Made by a program: the position numbers and the translations under genes. From Palsa-1392 sp963819975 (GTDB taxonomy: Bacteria > Verrucomicrobiota > Verrucomicrobiia > Chthoniobacterales > UBA10450): a stretch of DNA of 64,000 nucleotides. Shown piece by piece: positions 36,104 to 45,888 of the stretch (positions within the stretch are counted from its first letter, which is position 1; each line of letters begins with the position of its first letter). Under the pieces are notes generated by a model. That model was not told where the DNA came from, searched no databases, and saw nothing but the letters and a program-made list of their open reading frames with translations. The stretch is from NCBI GenBank assembly GCA_963819975.1, contig CAWFYE010000007.1:248001-312000 (forward strand), in the 5' to 3' direction.

Positions 36104-36185
36104 ACGCTTCGCTCCGCGAAGCGCGGGGAGAGACCTCATCGTTCCGTGGTCGCAGCCCGCCTCGCCCAAAAGGGCGACGTCTACA
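36099..36185. repeat. 87-base element with inverted ends between convergent genes
   Basis: TGTAGACG (36099-36106) and CGTCTACA (36178-36185) are exact inverted ends. Inside are two hairpins, 36105-36123 and TCGCCC-AAAA-GGGCGA at 36162-36177. The right end lies within the last codons of the minus-strand small gene. It resembles a short palindromic intergenic element or a bidirectional terminator. Confidence 0.5.
36105..36123 (+). terminator. 8-bp perfect hairpin after the phosphoesterase
   Basis: CGCTTCGC-TCC-GCGAAGCG begins two bases after the stop codon. It is the left part of a longer inverted structure that ends near 36185. Confidence 0.5.
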
Positions 36186-36396
36186 GGTAGGTGGCGACCT
36201 TCTGCGCGTGAATTACCCCGATTTCAGCAAAGGTGACCGGCTCGCGGCCGAACTGCCAGATGGTCGCGACCGTGGCGAGAACAAGTAGCAGATAAACGAA
36301 TGCTTCGACGAGGCCGCGCTCTTTCTCCTCGGATTCCACCAGCATTTGGTAGGTGCTTTCTTCGTGGACCGGATTGGCTTGGTTTGGATTTGTCAT
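36181..36396 (-). CDS. Small single-span membrane protein
   Basis: 71 aa from ATG 36396, preceded by a strong AGAAAGGA ribosome site. The N-terminal half is polar and acidic (STYQMLVESEEKERG). One membrane helix follows (AFVYLLLVLATVATIWQF), then a short tail. The family is not recognised. It is downstream of rplQ on the same strand but 170 bases away. Confidence 0.6.
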   Translation of the reverse strand: MTNPNQANPVHEESTYQMLVESEEKERGLVEAFVYLLLVLATVATIWQFGREPVTFAEIGVIHAQKVATYL

Positions 36397-36568
36397 GGTG
36401 TCCTTTCTTCTTGAACGCCAACTACCTATGCAGACGCCATGCCACCCGGCATCCGCACGCATAAGCGCCACGGAAAGTTAGTCTTGCGAAAATGGACGAG
36501 GCGGTGCCTCCGCCACCGATGTGCCGACGGCGGGATACAGCCGTGCCGAAAACGGGACGCTGAACGGG

Positions 36569-37072
36569 TTATTCTTCCGCGCCTGTTTTCTTTTCGTTAG
36601 GCTCGCTCTTCTTCGCCTTGCCGGCCGGCTTTTTCTCGGCTGCGGGAGTCGCTTCGCCTTTCGCGGGTTTGCGCTTCTTGCCTTTTTCGGTCGTGGGAGT
36701 TTCCTCGACCACTTCCGCGACGTCGACCCATTCAAGGAAGGCAACCGGGGCCGAATCGCTCTTGCGCTGGCCGAGCTTGATGATGCGAGTGTAACCGCCC
36801 TTCCGATCCGCGCTGCGCGGCGCGATATCATCGAACAATTTTTTGACCGCGTCTTTCTGCCGGAGGACGGCGAGAGCGGTGCGGCGCGCGTGGAGCGAAC
36901 CGTTCTTGCCTAACGTCACCATCTTTTCGGCCAACGGCCGGACCGCTTTCGCTTTCGCGAGGGTGGTTTTGATCCGCTGATGCTCGATCAGGCTGCAGAC
37001 CTGGTTGGCGAGAAGCGCTTTGCGATGTTCCGCAGTGCGTCCCAGTTTAACGGTTTTCTTTTGATGTCTCAT
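36569..37072 (-). CDS. rplQ: Ribosomal protein L17
   Basis: 167 aa. It starts MRHQKKTVKLGRTAEHRKALLANQ with the L17 signature HRKALLxNQ, followed by TLAKAKAVRPLAEKMVTL and the C-terminal RIIKLGQRKSDSAPVAFLEWV. A lysine/alanine/glutamate-rich extension of about 45 aa is appended, longer than in most species. It follows rpoA by 35 bases, the standard order of the alpha operon end. GGAAGAAG serves as ribosome site. Confidence 0.97.
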   Translation of the reverse strand: MRHQKKTVKLGRTAEHRKALLANQVCSLIEHQRIKTTLAKAKAVRPLAEKMVTLGKNGSLHARRTALAVLRQKDAVKKLFDDIAPRSADRKGGYTRIIKLGQRKSDSAPVAFLEWVDVAEVVEETPTTEKGKKRKPAKGEATPAAEKKPAGKAKKSEPNEKKTGAEE

Positions 37073-37107
37073 GACTGCTTCTTCCGGCGAAATTTTCCCC
37101 TAACGAA

Positions 37108-38136
37108 TTATTCCTCGTCCGCGCCATTGGCGCCGTCGACGTTGAGCGGAATCTCAACCAGACCCGGATCAAATTTCTGACCCAGCCCAAGGCCGAGCTG
37201 CTGCAGCTTGTCCTTGATCTCGTTGAGCGATTTTTTGCCGAAGTTGCGATACTTCAGCATCTCCGCCTCGGTCTTTTGCGCGAGCTGGCCGACGGTCGTG
37301 ATGTTGGCGTTGTTCAGGCAATTGGCGGCCCGTACGCTAAGCTCGATTTCGTTCACGCTCATGTTGAGCAGCTTCTTCAGCTTGACGTTTTCTTCGCTCA
37401 CACCGGCCGGGGTTTCGTCGAATTCGATCACGTCTTCATTGAAGTTAACGAAGACATCGAGGTGATGGCGCAGGATGGCGGAGGCCTGGAGCAGGGCGTC
37501 GTCCGGGGTCAGCCGGCCGTCGGTCCAGACTTCGAGAATGAGCTTGTCGTAGTCGGTCCGCTGGCCGACGCGGGTGTTTTCAACCGCGTATTTCACCCGG
37601 GTAACCGGAGAAAAGATGGAGTCGATCGGGATCAATCCGATTGGCTGATCGGGGCGCTTGTTTTCGTCGCCGGTCGCAAAACCGCGGCCGACGCGGACGT
37701 CGAGCTCGGCTTCAAACTTATGTTTCTTATCGAGGGTGCAGATGACCTGCTTCGGGTTAAGCACCTCGTAGCCCTGCACGAGCGAAATGTCGTGCGCGGT
37801 GACTTCGCCTTCCTTGTTCACCGTCAACGCGAGTTTGCGCGCTTCGTGGTCGGAAGCCTTGAATTTGATTCGCTTGAGGTTGAGCACGATGTCGGTCACG
37901 TCCTCGACCACGCCTGGCAGCGTGCCGAATTCATGCTGGGCACCGTTGATTTTCACCGCCGTGATGGCAGCGCCTTCGAGCGAAGAGAGGAGGACGCGGC
38001 GGAGCGAATTCCCGACCGTGTGACCATAGCCGGCTTCGAAAGGCTCGGCGACGAACTTGGCGTAGGTATCAGTGGAAGACGCCTCGTCCTTGACGAGGGT
38101 CTTGGGCATTTCAAAACGACCGTAACGAACTGGCAT
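37108..38136 (-). CDS. rpoA: RNA polymerase alpha subunit
   Basis: 342 aa. The N-terminal dimer domain shows GYGHTVGNSLRRVLLSSLEGAAITAV and the C-terminal domain LSVRAANCLNNANITTVGQLAQKTEAEMLKYRNFGKKSLNEIKDKL, including the UP-element/activator surface. Length and order before rplQ are normal. rpsD and the rest of the ribosomal cluster are not upstream; an exported beta-helix gene is, so the operon is cut short here. A second start at Met10 is possible. Confidence 0.97.
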   Translation of the reverse strand: MPVRYGRFEMPKTLVKDEASSTDTYAKFVAEPFEAGYGHTVGNSLRRVLLSSLEGAAITAVKINGAQHEFGTLPGVVEDVTDIVLNLKRIKFKASDHEARKLALTVNKEGEVTAHDISLVQGYEVLNPKQVICTLDKKHKFEAELDVRVGRGFATGDENKRPDQPIGLIPIDSIFSPVTRVKYAVENTRVGQRTDYDKLILEVWTDGRLTPDDALLQASAILRHHLDVFVNFNEDVIEFDETPAGVSEENVKLKKLLNMSVNEIELSVRAANCLNNANITTVGQLAQKTEAEMLKYRNFGKKSLNEIKDKLQQLGLGLGQKFDPGLVEIPLNVDGANGADEE

Positions 38137-38503
38137 AGGATTGAGAAATGAAGGAAGAATTCCGAATTAAGAAAAGTGGGCGCCTGGCGGCGTTCAACCT
38201 TCTGCCTTCTTACTTCTTCCTTCCCAAAGCGCCGGGTTCCCCCTGGCGAGCGCGGTTTCACGTCAAGCAACGGAAACCCAGGGACCAACGGCGCTACGTG
38301 TGTAAAAACTCGCAGCGGGACGGGGAATGAACACCATCGCGCGCCGTTTGCAAGCGCCGCGCTCCAGCAACCGCTCCGGACCGGTTACACGAAATGCGAT
38401 TATTGAGCCTGACGCAAGCCGCGCCAGCCGACGAGGTTGGTTCCAGCCGCATTGAGCGAGAATCGCGGACCCCCTCCGTTCGACGCCTTTGATTGGAAGC
38501 GAT
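38137..38503. other. 367-base gap upstream of rpoA
   Basis: No gene is seen. The phrase AGAATTCCGAATTAAGAAA (38156-38174) resembles AGAAAATCGGAGTTAAGAAA at 57362-57381, a hint of a small intergenic repeat. The rpoA promoter must lie here but is not obvious. Confidence 0.35.
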
Positions 38504-40684
38504 TTACTGCTGCAACCGGTAGACTTCGACCAAGCCGACTCCGGTCCCGTTGTTCTTGCCGCGGACCACCGCGGTATATGCCGCTGGCGGGAGGGTCGCG
38601 ACAATCGCTGACTCGAGGTCGTTGGTCGGCGGAATACCAGTGTCCATGATTTCGCTTTCCTGGGTGCTGCGCCAGTTATCATTGCTGGCCAGGATCGAAC
38701 CATCGGGATTGTGTAATTCCAGGACTGGATCGGCGAGCTTCCCTGTCACCGGCAGAGAGGGACCAATCGCGCGCACGATCACCTTTGGTGGATCATTTCC
38801 AAGGATGATGAAGCCGCCGATCATGACGTTGTCGCCCGTCTGCACCAGACCTCGAGTCGAGATGTTGGCCAACTTCGAGTCAACCGTGGTGTCCAGGTCA
38901 TAAGCCTCGACCAGCCCGATCCCGGTCGAGTTGTTCACTCCGCTTACAATTGCGGTATAGGCGCCCGGATCGAGACTCATGAGAATGGCCGACTCCATAT
39001 CGTTCGTCGGCGCAATGGTGCTGTCGATGATCTCCTGCTTGTTCGGGGCGTCTTTCCAGTTGTCGTTGCTCTTCAACAGTGTTCCGGCGCCATCGTGCAG
39101 CTCGAGCATCGGGTCGGCCAGCACTCCGGCGAGCGGGAGCGATGGCCCGATCGCTCTCACCATAACTTTCTTGGCTTGCGTGCCAGTGACAATAAAGCCG
39201 CCGATCAAAACGTTGTCGCCCGTTTCGACCCGCAACCGAGTGGAGATGTTACCTAGAGTTGTCGGCGTCGGGCTCGGGCTCGGAGCTGCGGTTTGCACTT
39301 CAAAAGCGCCGATGTCCGTTCCTTCTCCGTCCGCTGCATTCGGAACCGCGGGATCGTCGAAGGTCCGGGGAAACCCGATCCCGCGCTGATCGGTCGGAAG
39401 CACGTCGGTGGGCACGTTGGTAAAACTTTCGCTTGTGCCTTGATCAATGGCGGGACTGCCGAAACGGAGGGCGATCGTTTGGGTGGGCCCGCCGTTGTCC
39501 TGCAGTCCGTTAGGATCGAGCAAAGGGTCGAGTGGCGCGGCACTCGTTCCCGTCACATCCGTTGAGCTATCAAAGCCGGTGCTCCCATCGCTTTCGCCGA
39601 TAAGATTGAATCCCAAGGAAATGAAAGATCCAAGCACATCCTGCGCGCCCTCGGCAGCCGTGTTCAGGGCAACGAGACTGCTTTTTATGATCAGCGACGA
39701 GGCGCCCGCAGGGCTGTAAATGGCGGGGTCCGCAAAGTTGCAAATGCCGCCGGCCTGGCTAAGACCGCCTGTTTCCGATTGGACCGCGGCGTTACCGCTG
39801 ATCGTGCAATTCGTGATACCCATGATGTCGGTATTGAAAATGGCGCCACCCAACCCGCTCGCGCTGTTGTTCGCGAGCGTAGAGTTGGTCACGTTCACTG
39901 TGCCGCTCGCGTTGTATATCGCACCACCCACAAAATAATCATCGGTGGCTGTCGTATTGTTACTCAGGGTCGTGTTCCGCAGCGTCACATTCCCCTGGTT
40001 GGTATTATAGATTCCGCCGCCGTCTCCTTCAGCTGTATTCCCGGTGATCGTGCTGCTGAAAATATCGATTTGCCCGCCGCCCGTATTGGCGATGCCTCCC
40101 CCGTGCACGAAATGCGTGGAGTCAGATCTCCCGACCGAATTGTCGCTGACGACGCAATTGTCGATCGTCATCGTCCCCACGCCGGCGTTCAAGATTCCTC
40201 CGCCGGACTGGTCGAACTTGAATCCGCCGCTGATGGTAAAGTTAGAAAGGCTCACGGGCCCCACACTTGACGACCGGAAGATACGAAACGCCACGATACT
40301 ACGTCGCACGATGAGGTACTCAGGGCCCGGCCCGGAGATGGTCACGGCCTCCGTAATATCGGGGAGTTGCGTGAGCAGTTGAATCGTGCAAACGCCCTCC
40401 ACGCAACCGAGGTCTGTGTCAGGAATGTCAAAAACGATGTCGTCTGCGCCCGAGTTCGCCTCTGCTTCCGTGATCGCGCCACTCAGTGAGCAACCCGCGG
40501 TATTATTGGCACAGGCCCCGGTGACGAGATCGTCGCTCGTGGTGTTGACGGTGTAGGTCAACGCCTGCGCCCTGCTCCCCCAAAGAATCGACAAGGCGAT
40601 GGACGCGAGGATCAGCCATTTTCTAGTTAGGCGCAGGTTAGACGCGGCATTGAGAAAAGGCAGGCTGGAGAGTTGTGTCTTCAT
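38504..40684 (-). CDS. Exported parallel beta-helix protein with two C-terminal NDNW modules
   Basis: 726 aa. A signal region ends near residue 42 (LWGSRAQA). Next comes the CSLSGAITEAEANSG opening typical of 'choice-of-anchor' beta-helix proteins, then beta-helix coils to about residue 390 with GGGIxNxG, TISGNTAEGDGGGIYN and TLSNNTT turns. A Ser/Pro/Thr linker (PSPSPTPTT) leads to two modules (about 478-600 and 605-726) with NISTR, VLIGGFIVTG, VMVRAIGPSL, LELHDG and SNDNWKDAPN. It is probably an adhesin- or polysaccharide-binding surface protein. It heads a run of five exported genes that share this ending and lies only 9 bases beyond the stop of the next gene on the same strand. Confidence 0.8.
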   Translation of the reverse strand: MKTQLSSLPFLNAASNLRLTRKWLILASIALSILWGSRAQALTYTVNTTSDDLVTGACANNTAGCSLSGAITEAEANSGADDIVFDIPDTDLGCVEGVCTIQLLTQLPDITEAVTISGPGPEYLIVRRSIVAFRIFRSSSVGPVSLSNFTISGGFKFDQSGGGILNAGVGTMTIDNCVVSDNSVGRSDSTHFVHGGGIANTGGGQIDIFSSTITGNTAEGDGGGIYNTNQGNVTLRNTTLSNNTTATDDYFVGGAIYNASGTVNVTNSTLANNSASGLGGAIFNTDIMGITNCTISGNAAVQSETGGLSQAGGICNFADPAIYSPAGASSLIIKSSLVALNTAAEGAQDVLGSFISLGFNLIGESDGSTGFDSSTDVTGTSAAPLDPLLDPNGLQDNGGPTQTIALRFGSPAIDQGTSESFTNVPTDVLPTDQRGIGFPRTFDDPAVPNAADGEGTDIGAFEVQTAAPSPSPTPTTLGNISTRLRVETGDNVLIGGFIVTGTQAKKVMVRAIGPSLPLAGVLADPMLELHDGAGTLLKSNDNWKDAPNKQEIIDSTIAPTNDMESAILMSLDPGAYTAIVSGVNNSTGIGLVEAYDLDTTVDSKLANISTRGLVQTGDNVMIGGFIILGNDPPKVIVRAIGPSLPVTGKLADPVLELHNPDGSILASNDNWRSTQESEIMDTGIPPTNDLESAIVATLPPAAYTAVVRGKNNGTGVGLVEVYRLQQ

Positions 40685-40693
40685 GGGTCTATT

Positions 40694-43144
40694 TCAATTA
40701 TCTAACTGATAGGCTTCGACCAGGGCGACGCCGCTGGTGTTGTTCTGTCCCCGGACGATGGCGGTGTAAGCCTCTGGTGGGAGGGTCGCGACAATGGCCG
40801 ACTCGAGGTTGTCGCTCGGCGCAAGGCCGGTCTCCATGATTTCGCTTTCCTGGGTGCTGCGCCAGTTGTCGTTGCTGGCCAGAATGGAGCCGTCGGGATT
40901 GTGCAGTTCCAAAACCGGGTCGGCCAACTTTCCCGTCACGGGGAGGGAAGGACCGAGCGCACGGACAATCACTTTCTGCGCGCTATCGCCCAGAAGGATA
41001 AAGCCGCCAATCATGACGTCGTCCCCAGTTTGCACGAAACCGCGAGTGGAGATGTTGGCCAATTGGGAATCGACGCTTCGATCCAGGTCGTAGGCTTCGA
41101 CCAGACCGACACCGGTGGTGTTGTTCACCCCGCGCAAAATGGCGGTGTAAAGACCCGGATCGAGCGTCGCGAGAATGGCCGACTCCAGATCGTTGGCCGG
41201 GGCGATTGTGCTGTCGATGATCTCCTGCTTGTTCGAGGCGTCTTTCCAGTTGTCATTGCTCGCGATGAGCGCCCCGCCTCCGTCGTGCAATTCGAGGAAG
41301 GGATCGGCCAGCGCGCCGCCTAGGGGAAGAGAAGGACCGATGGCGCGCAACAGCACCTTCTTTGCTTGGGTGCCGGTAATAATGACCCCGCCGATCAGAA
41401 CCTTATCATCCGTCTCTACCTGCAGCCGCGTGGAGATATTGCCCAACGTAGTCGGTGTCGGTGTGGGCAAGGGAGCAAAGATGTAGGCCGCCCCGGCAAA
41501 CGACGCGCTGTTATCCATTTGTTCGCCATCGACTCCGGTGGCCGCGCTGTCCTCGCCAGGAGCACCAACGACGATTGTGTCGCCGGAAATCGCCACCGAA
41601 CTGCCGAACTGGTCGGCGGCATCGGTATTAGAAGCCTTCAGATAGGCTTGCTGCGTCCAAACGCTATTACTGCGCACAAAGACGTAAGCCGCGCCGGAGT
41701 CCTGAATGCTGTTATCTGAGTCGTCACTATTGACTCCGGTCGAGTTACTGTCCTCAAGGTAAGCACCGATCGCGATCGTGTCGCCCGAGACCGCTACCGA
41801 GACGCCAAACAGGTCGATGGCATCGGTATTGGAAGCCTTCAGATAGGCTTGTTGGGTCCACAAGCTACTGGAGCGCACAAAGACATAAGCGGCGCCGGAG
41901 TCCCGAACGCTGTCATCTGAGTCGTCACCGTTGACCCCTGTAGCGTTGCTGTCCTCTTGGACGGCACCGATCGCGATCGTGCCGCCCGAGACCGCTACCG
42001 AGGCGCCAAACAGGTCGCTGAGATCGGTATTGGAGGCCTTCAGATAGGCTTGCTGCGTCCAAACGCCATTACTGCGCACAAAGACATAAGCGGCGCCGGA
42101 GTCCTGAACGCTGTTATCGGATTGGTTACCGTCGACACCTGTGGCGGCGCTGTCCTCTCCGGTCGCAGTAATGACGATCGTGTCGCCCGAAATCGCCACC
42201 GAACCGCCGAACCCGTCCCCGGCGTCGGTATTGGAGGCCTTCAAATAGGCCTGTTGCGCCCAGGCTCCGCCGCTGCCGCGAAAAAAGACATACGCTGCAC
42301 CGGCACTCGACGCGCTGTTATCAAATTGATTGCCGTTGACCCCGGTGGCGTTGCTATCCTCTCCGAACGCGCTAATGACGATCGTATTCCCCGAGATCGC
42401 TACTGAAGAACCAAACTGGTCGAATGCATTGGTGTTGGAGGCCTTGAGGTAAGCTTGTTGGGTCCAAACGTCACCATTGCGGACAAAGACGTAAGCTGCT
42501 CCGGCACTCGACGCGCTGTTATCAGCCTGGTTGCCATTTAAGCTGTCTTCGCCAGAAGCACCAATGACGATCGTGTCGCCCGAAATCGCCACCGAATTGG
42601 CGAAACTGTCGAAACCAGTATTTTCAGTATTGGAGGCTTTAAGGTAAGCTTGTTGAGTCCAACCGGCACCATTGCGGATGAAGACGTAGGCCGCTCCAGC
42701 AAACGGCGCGCTGTTATCGGATTGGTCGCCGTCGACACCTGTGGCGGCGCTGTCCTCTCCGGGCGCAGCAATGACGATCGTGTCGCCCGAGATCGCCGCG
42801 CGCTTGCCAAAGCTGTCGTCCATATCGGTATTGGAAGCTTTTAAGTAAGCTTGTTGGGCAAGGGGATCGAACGCCGCCGGAAGAGCCGCTCTATGCTCCG
42901 GCTGGACCAGGGACGGTCGGCTGACTCTGGTAGCCGTGGAGCCGTCGATCGCGGGAACCGCGGCGCGCCGATGCGCTTCATAAAGTGCTCGAATGCTTTG
43001 CCAATCCGTCGCGCTCAGTCCTTCGGGAACCGCGGCAGGATTACTCAGATATTGGGTCTGTCCGGCCGGGCCAGCCTGGAGCGGCGGGGCAAAGAGGAAC
43101 GAGCATGGCACCAGCCAGACGCAGATTAGAGCGAATAATTTCAT
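40694..43144 (-). CDS. Exported seven-repeat FG-GAP protein with two NDNW modules (copy 1)
   Basis: 816 aa. The signal peptide ends near residue 24 (LFAPPLQA). Residues about 100-555 are exactly seven repeats of about 62 aa, each with QQAYLKASNT, D-x-F-G-x-S-V-A-I-S-G-D-T-I, E-D-S-x-A-T-G-V and GAAYVFVR. Seven FG-GAP repeats make one integrin-alpha-like seven-bladed propeller. The D-x-N-x-x-D loops may bind calcium. A PTPTT linker and two NDNW modules (about 565-816) end the chain. The ribosome site AAGGATTACT precedes the ATG. It is probably a surface or secreted binding protein; the ligand is unknown. Confidence 0.8.
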   Translation of the reverse strand: MKLFALICVWLVPCSFLFAPPLQAGPAGQTQYLSNPAAVPEGLSATDWQSIRALYEAHRRAAVPAIDGSTATRVSRPSLVQPEHRAALPAAFDPLAQQAYLKASNTDMDDSFGKRAAISGDTIVIAAPGEDSAATGVDGDQSDNSAPFAGAAYVFIRNGAGWTQQAYLKASNTENTGFDSFANSVAISGDTIVIGASGEDSLNGNQADNSASSAGAAYVFVRNGDVWTQQAYLKASNTNAFDQFGSSVAISGNTIVISAFGEDSNATGVNGNQFDNSASSAGAAYVFFRGSGGAWAQQAYLKASNTDAGDGFGGSVAISGDTIVITATGEDSAATGVDGNQSDNSVQDSGAAYVFVRSNGVWTQQAYLKASNTDLSDLFGASVAVSGGTIAIGAVQEDSNATGVNGDDSDDSVRDSGAAYVFVRSSSLWTQQAYLKASNTDAIDLFGVSVAVSGDTIAIGAYLEDSNSTGVNSDDSDNSIQDSGAAYVFVRSNSVWTQQAYLKASNTDAADQFGSSVAISGDTIVVGAPGEDSAATGVDGEQMDNSASFAGAAYIFAPLPTPTPTTLGNISTRLQVETDDKVLIGGVIITGTQAKKVLLRAIGPSLPLGGALADPFLELHDGGGALIASNDNWKDASNKQEIIDSTIAPANDLESAILATLDPGLYTAILRGVNNTTGVGLVEAYDLDRSVDSQLANISTRGFVQTGDDVMIGGFILLGDSAQKVIVRALGPSLPVTGKLADPVLELHNPDGSILASNDNWRSTQESEIMETGLAPSDNLESAIVATLPPEAYTAIVRGQNNTSGVALVEAYQLDN

Positions 43145-43210
43145 AAGTAATCCTTATTTTCCCCGAAGGTTCCGCGGCGGGTGGGCTACAAAGCGAAGAT
43201 GACGCCGCAT
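43145..43210. repeat. Intergenic repeat A, copy 1
   Basis: 66 bases between FG-GAP copies 1 and 2, nearly identical to 48286-48351. It contains the ribosome site of copy 1 and the phrase TTCCGCGGCGGGTGGGCTAC. Confidence 0.85.
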
Positions 43211-45667
43211 TTAGTTCTCCAGTCGATAGGCTTCGACCAGGGCGACGCCGCTGGTGTTGTTCTGTCCCCGGACGATGGCGGTGTAAGCCTCTGGTGGGAG
43301 GGTCGCGACAATGGCCGACTCGAGGTTGTCGCTCGGCGCAAGGCCGGTCTCCATGATTTCGCTTTCCTGGGTGCTGCGCCAGTTGTCGTTGCTGGCCAGA
43401 ATGGAGCCGTCGGGATTGTGCAGTTCCAAAACCGGGTCGGCCAACTTTCCCGTCACGGGGAGGGAAGGACCGAGCGCACGGACAATCACTTTTTGGGCGC
43501 TATCGCCCAGAAGGATGAAGCCGCCAATCATGACGTTGTTCCCAGTTTGCACGAAACCGCGAGTGGAGATATTGGCCAATTGGGAATCGACGCTTCGATC
43601 CAGGTCGTAGGCTTCGACCAGACCGACACCGGTGGTGTTGTTCACCCCGCGCAAAATGGCGGTGTAAAGACCCGGATCGAGCGTCGCGAGAATGGCCGAC
43701 TCCAGATCGTTGGCCGGGGCGATTGTGCTGTCGATGATCTCCTGCTTGTTCGAGGCGTCTTTCCAGTTGTCATTGCTCGCGATGAGCGCCCCGCCTCCGT
43801 CGTGCAATTCGAGGAAGGGATCGGCCAGCGCGCCGCTTAGGGGAAGAGAAGGGCCGATGGCGCGCAAGAGCACCTTCTTTGGTTCGGTGCCGGTAATAAT
43901 GACTCCGCCGATCAGAACCTTATCATCCGTCTCTACCTGCAGCCGCGTTGAGATATTGCCCAACGTAGTGGGTGTTGGCGTCGGTGTCGGCGTGGGCAAG
44001 AAAGCAAAGACGTAGGCCGCCCCGGCACTTGGCGCGCTGTTATCCATTTCGTCGCCGTCAATCCCGATAGCGTTGCTATCCTCGAGGAACGCCCCGGCTA
44101 CCGCGCTCTGACCGGAGATGGCCACAAATCGGCCAAACGCGTCATCGGCCCCGGGATGAGAAGCTTTCAAATAAGCCTGCTGGCTCCAGGTAAGGCCACT
44201 ACGCGAGTAAAGATAGGCCGCGCCGGAACCAAACGCGCTGTTATCGCTCTGGTCATCGCTCACGCCGGAGGCCTCCAAGACTGCTCCAACCACCGCAAGC
44301 TCGCCGGAAATCGCCACCGACTGACCGAAATAGTCCTCGGCATCGGTATTGGAAGCTTTCAAATAAGCCTGTTGACTCCAGGTGGCGCCATTGCGCACAA
44401 AAACGTAGGCCGCGCCCGCCTCGACGGCGTCATTGTTGCTCTCGTCACCGTTAACTCCAGTGGCCGCGCTGGCCTCCTGGACCGCCCCGACGATCACGGT
44501 CTCCTCTGAGATGGCCACCGACTGACCGAAATTGTCACCGGCCTCGGTATTGGAAGCTTTGAGATAAGCCTGCTGAGTCCAAGTGGTGCCATCGCGCACG
44601 AAAACATAGGCCGCGCCCGAATCAGACGCATTGTTGTCGCCTTGGTCTCCGTTGACCCCGGTGGCGTGGCTGTCCTCCCCAACCGCCGCGACGACCACGC
44701 TCGAACCGGAGACAGACACTGACTGACCGAACTCGTCATCGGCATCGGTATTGGAAGCTTTGAGGTAAGCCTGCTGGCTCCACGTGGTGCCATCACGCAC
44801 GAAGACGTAGGCCGCGCCCGAACCGTCCGCGCTGTTATCGTCCTGGTCACCATCAACCTCGGTGGCGTTACTGTCCTCCCCATCCGCAGCGATTACGATG
44901 GTATCGCCGGAAATCGCCACCGAACCACTGAAATGGTCTCTGGCATTGGTGTTTGAGGCCTTGAGGTAGGCCTGCTGGGTCCAGGTCTTACCATTGCGCA
45001 CGAAGACATAGGCCGCGCCCGCTTCATCGGCGTGGTTGTCGCTCTGGTCCCCGTTAATCCCGGTCGCATCGCTGGACTCGAAAAGTGCCCCTACCACCAC
45101 TGTATCTCCGGAAATCGCGAGCTTATTACCGAAAGAATCAAACGCCTCGGTATTGGAAGCTTTCAAATAAGCCTGCTGACTCCAAGTGCTACCGTTGCGC
45201 ACGAAAACATAGGCCGCTCCGGAACCCGCTGCGCTGTTGTCAGTCTCGTCACCGTCAATCCCAGTGGCGTTGCTGTCCTCCGTGGGTGCCCCAACGACGA
45301 CAGTGTCGCCGGAAATGGCCACCGCAAAACCGAATTCGTCATTGGCGTCGGTATTGAAAGCTTTTAAGTAAGCTTGTTGGGCAAGGGGATCGTTCGCCGC
45401 CGGAAGAGCTGCTCTGCGCTCCGACTGGACCAGGGACGGTCGGCTGACTCTGGTAGCCGTGGAGCCGTCGATCGCGGGAACCGCGGCGCGCCGATGCGCT
45501 TCATAAAGTGCTCGAATGCTTTGCCAATCCGTCGCGCTCAGTCCTTCGGGAACCGCGGCAGGATTACTCAGATATTGGGTCTGTCCGGCCGGGCCAGCCT
45601 CGAGCGGCGGGGCCAAAGAGAACAAGCATGGCGCCAGCCAGACGCAGATTAGAGCGAATAATTTCAT
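43211..45667 (-). CDS. Exported seven-repeat FG-GAP protein with two NDNW modules (copy 2)
   Basis: 818 aa. It has the same plan as copy 1: leader MKLFALICVWLAPCLFSLAP, a conserved GQTQYLSNPAAVPEGLSAT segment, seven FG-GAP repeats (to about residue 555), a longer TPTPTPTPTT linker, and two modules whose DNA is almost the same as in copies 1, 3 and 4. The propeller repeats have diverged more (EDSNATGIDGDETDNSAAGS and similar). It shares upstream sequence with copy 4, not with copy 1 or 3. Probably cell-surface; function unknown. Confidence 0.8.
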   Translation of the reverse strand: MKLFALICVWLAPCLFSLAPPLEAGPAGQTQYLSNPAAVPEGLSATDWQSIRALYEAHRRAAVPAIDGSTATRVSRPSLVQSERRAALPAANDPLAQQAYLKAFNTDANDEFGFAVAISGDTVVVGAPTEDSNATGIDGDETDNSAAGSGAAYVFVRNGSTWSQQAYLKASNTEAFDSFGNKLAISGDTVVVGALFESSDATGINGDQSDNHADEAGAAYVFVRNGKTWTQQAYLKASNTNARDHFSGSVAISGDTIVIAADGEDSNATEVDGDQDDNSADGSGAAYVFVRDGTTWSQQAYLKASNTDADDEFGQSVSVSGSSVVVAAVGEDSHATGVNGDQGDNNASDSGAAYVFVRDGTTWTQQAYLKASNTEAGDNFGQSVAISEETVIVGAVQEASAATGVNGDESNNDAVEAGAAYVFVRNGATWSQQAYLKASNTDAEDYFGQSVAISGELAVVGAVLEASGVSDDQSDNSAFGSGAAYLYSRSGLTWSQQAYLKASHPGADDAFGRFVAISGQSAVAGAFLEDSNAIGIDGDEMDNSAPSAGAAYVFAFLPTPTPTPTPTTLGNISTRLQVETDDKVLIGGVIITGTEPKKVLLRAIGPSLPLSGALADPFLELHDGGGALIASNDNWKDASNKQEIIDSTIAPANDLESAILATLDPGLYTAILRGVNNTTGVGLVEAYDLDRSVDSQLANISTRGFVQTGNNVMIGGFILLGDSAQKVIVRALGPSLPVTGKLADPVLELHNPDGSILASNDNWRSTQESEIMETGLAPSDNLESAIVATLPPEAYTAIVRGQNNTSGVALVEAYRLEN

Positions 45668-45799
45668 TAGTAATCCTTATTTTTCCGAAGGTCCCTGGTT
45701 AGAAACGTCATCGTGAAGTAATGCGAGATTCCGGGCGAAATCGTGCAATCGAGCAGGGAGTGGGAACCCACAAATCCGAGGCGGCCAAGGGGAAGAGGC
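45668..45799. repeat. Intergenic repeat B, copy 1
   Basis: 132 bases upstream of FG-GAP copy 2, matching 50735-50866 with only a few changes. It includes the GTGGGAACCCAC hairpin (45760-45771), so it probably carries the promoter. The next 89 bases up to 45888 are unique. Confidence 0.85.
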
Positions 45800-45888
45800 G
45801 GGTCGACGGTGAAATCCTCGCGAAAGTTGGATGCGTCCACCAGTTGGGTGAACCTTGGATTTCAGAAGGTCAATAATCCAAATCGGCG

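Noticed and set aside
36979..38151. Long plus-strand frames antisense to rplQ and rpoA
   Set aside because: They are shadows of strongly conserved ribosomal and polymerase genes in GC-rich DNA, without start context or family match.
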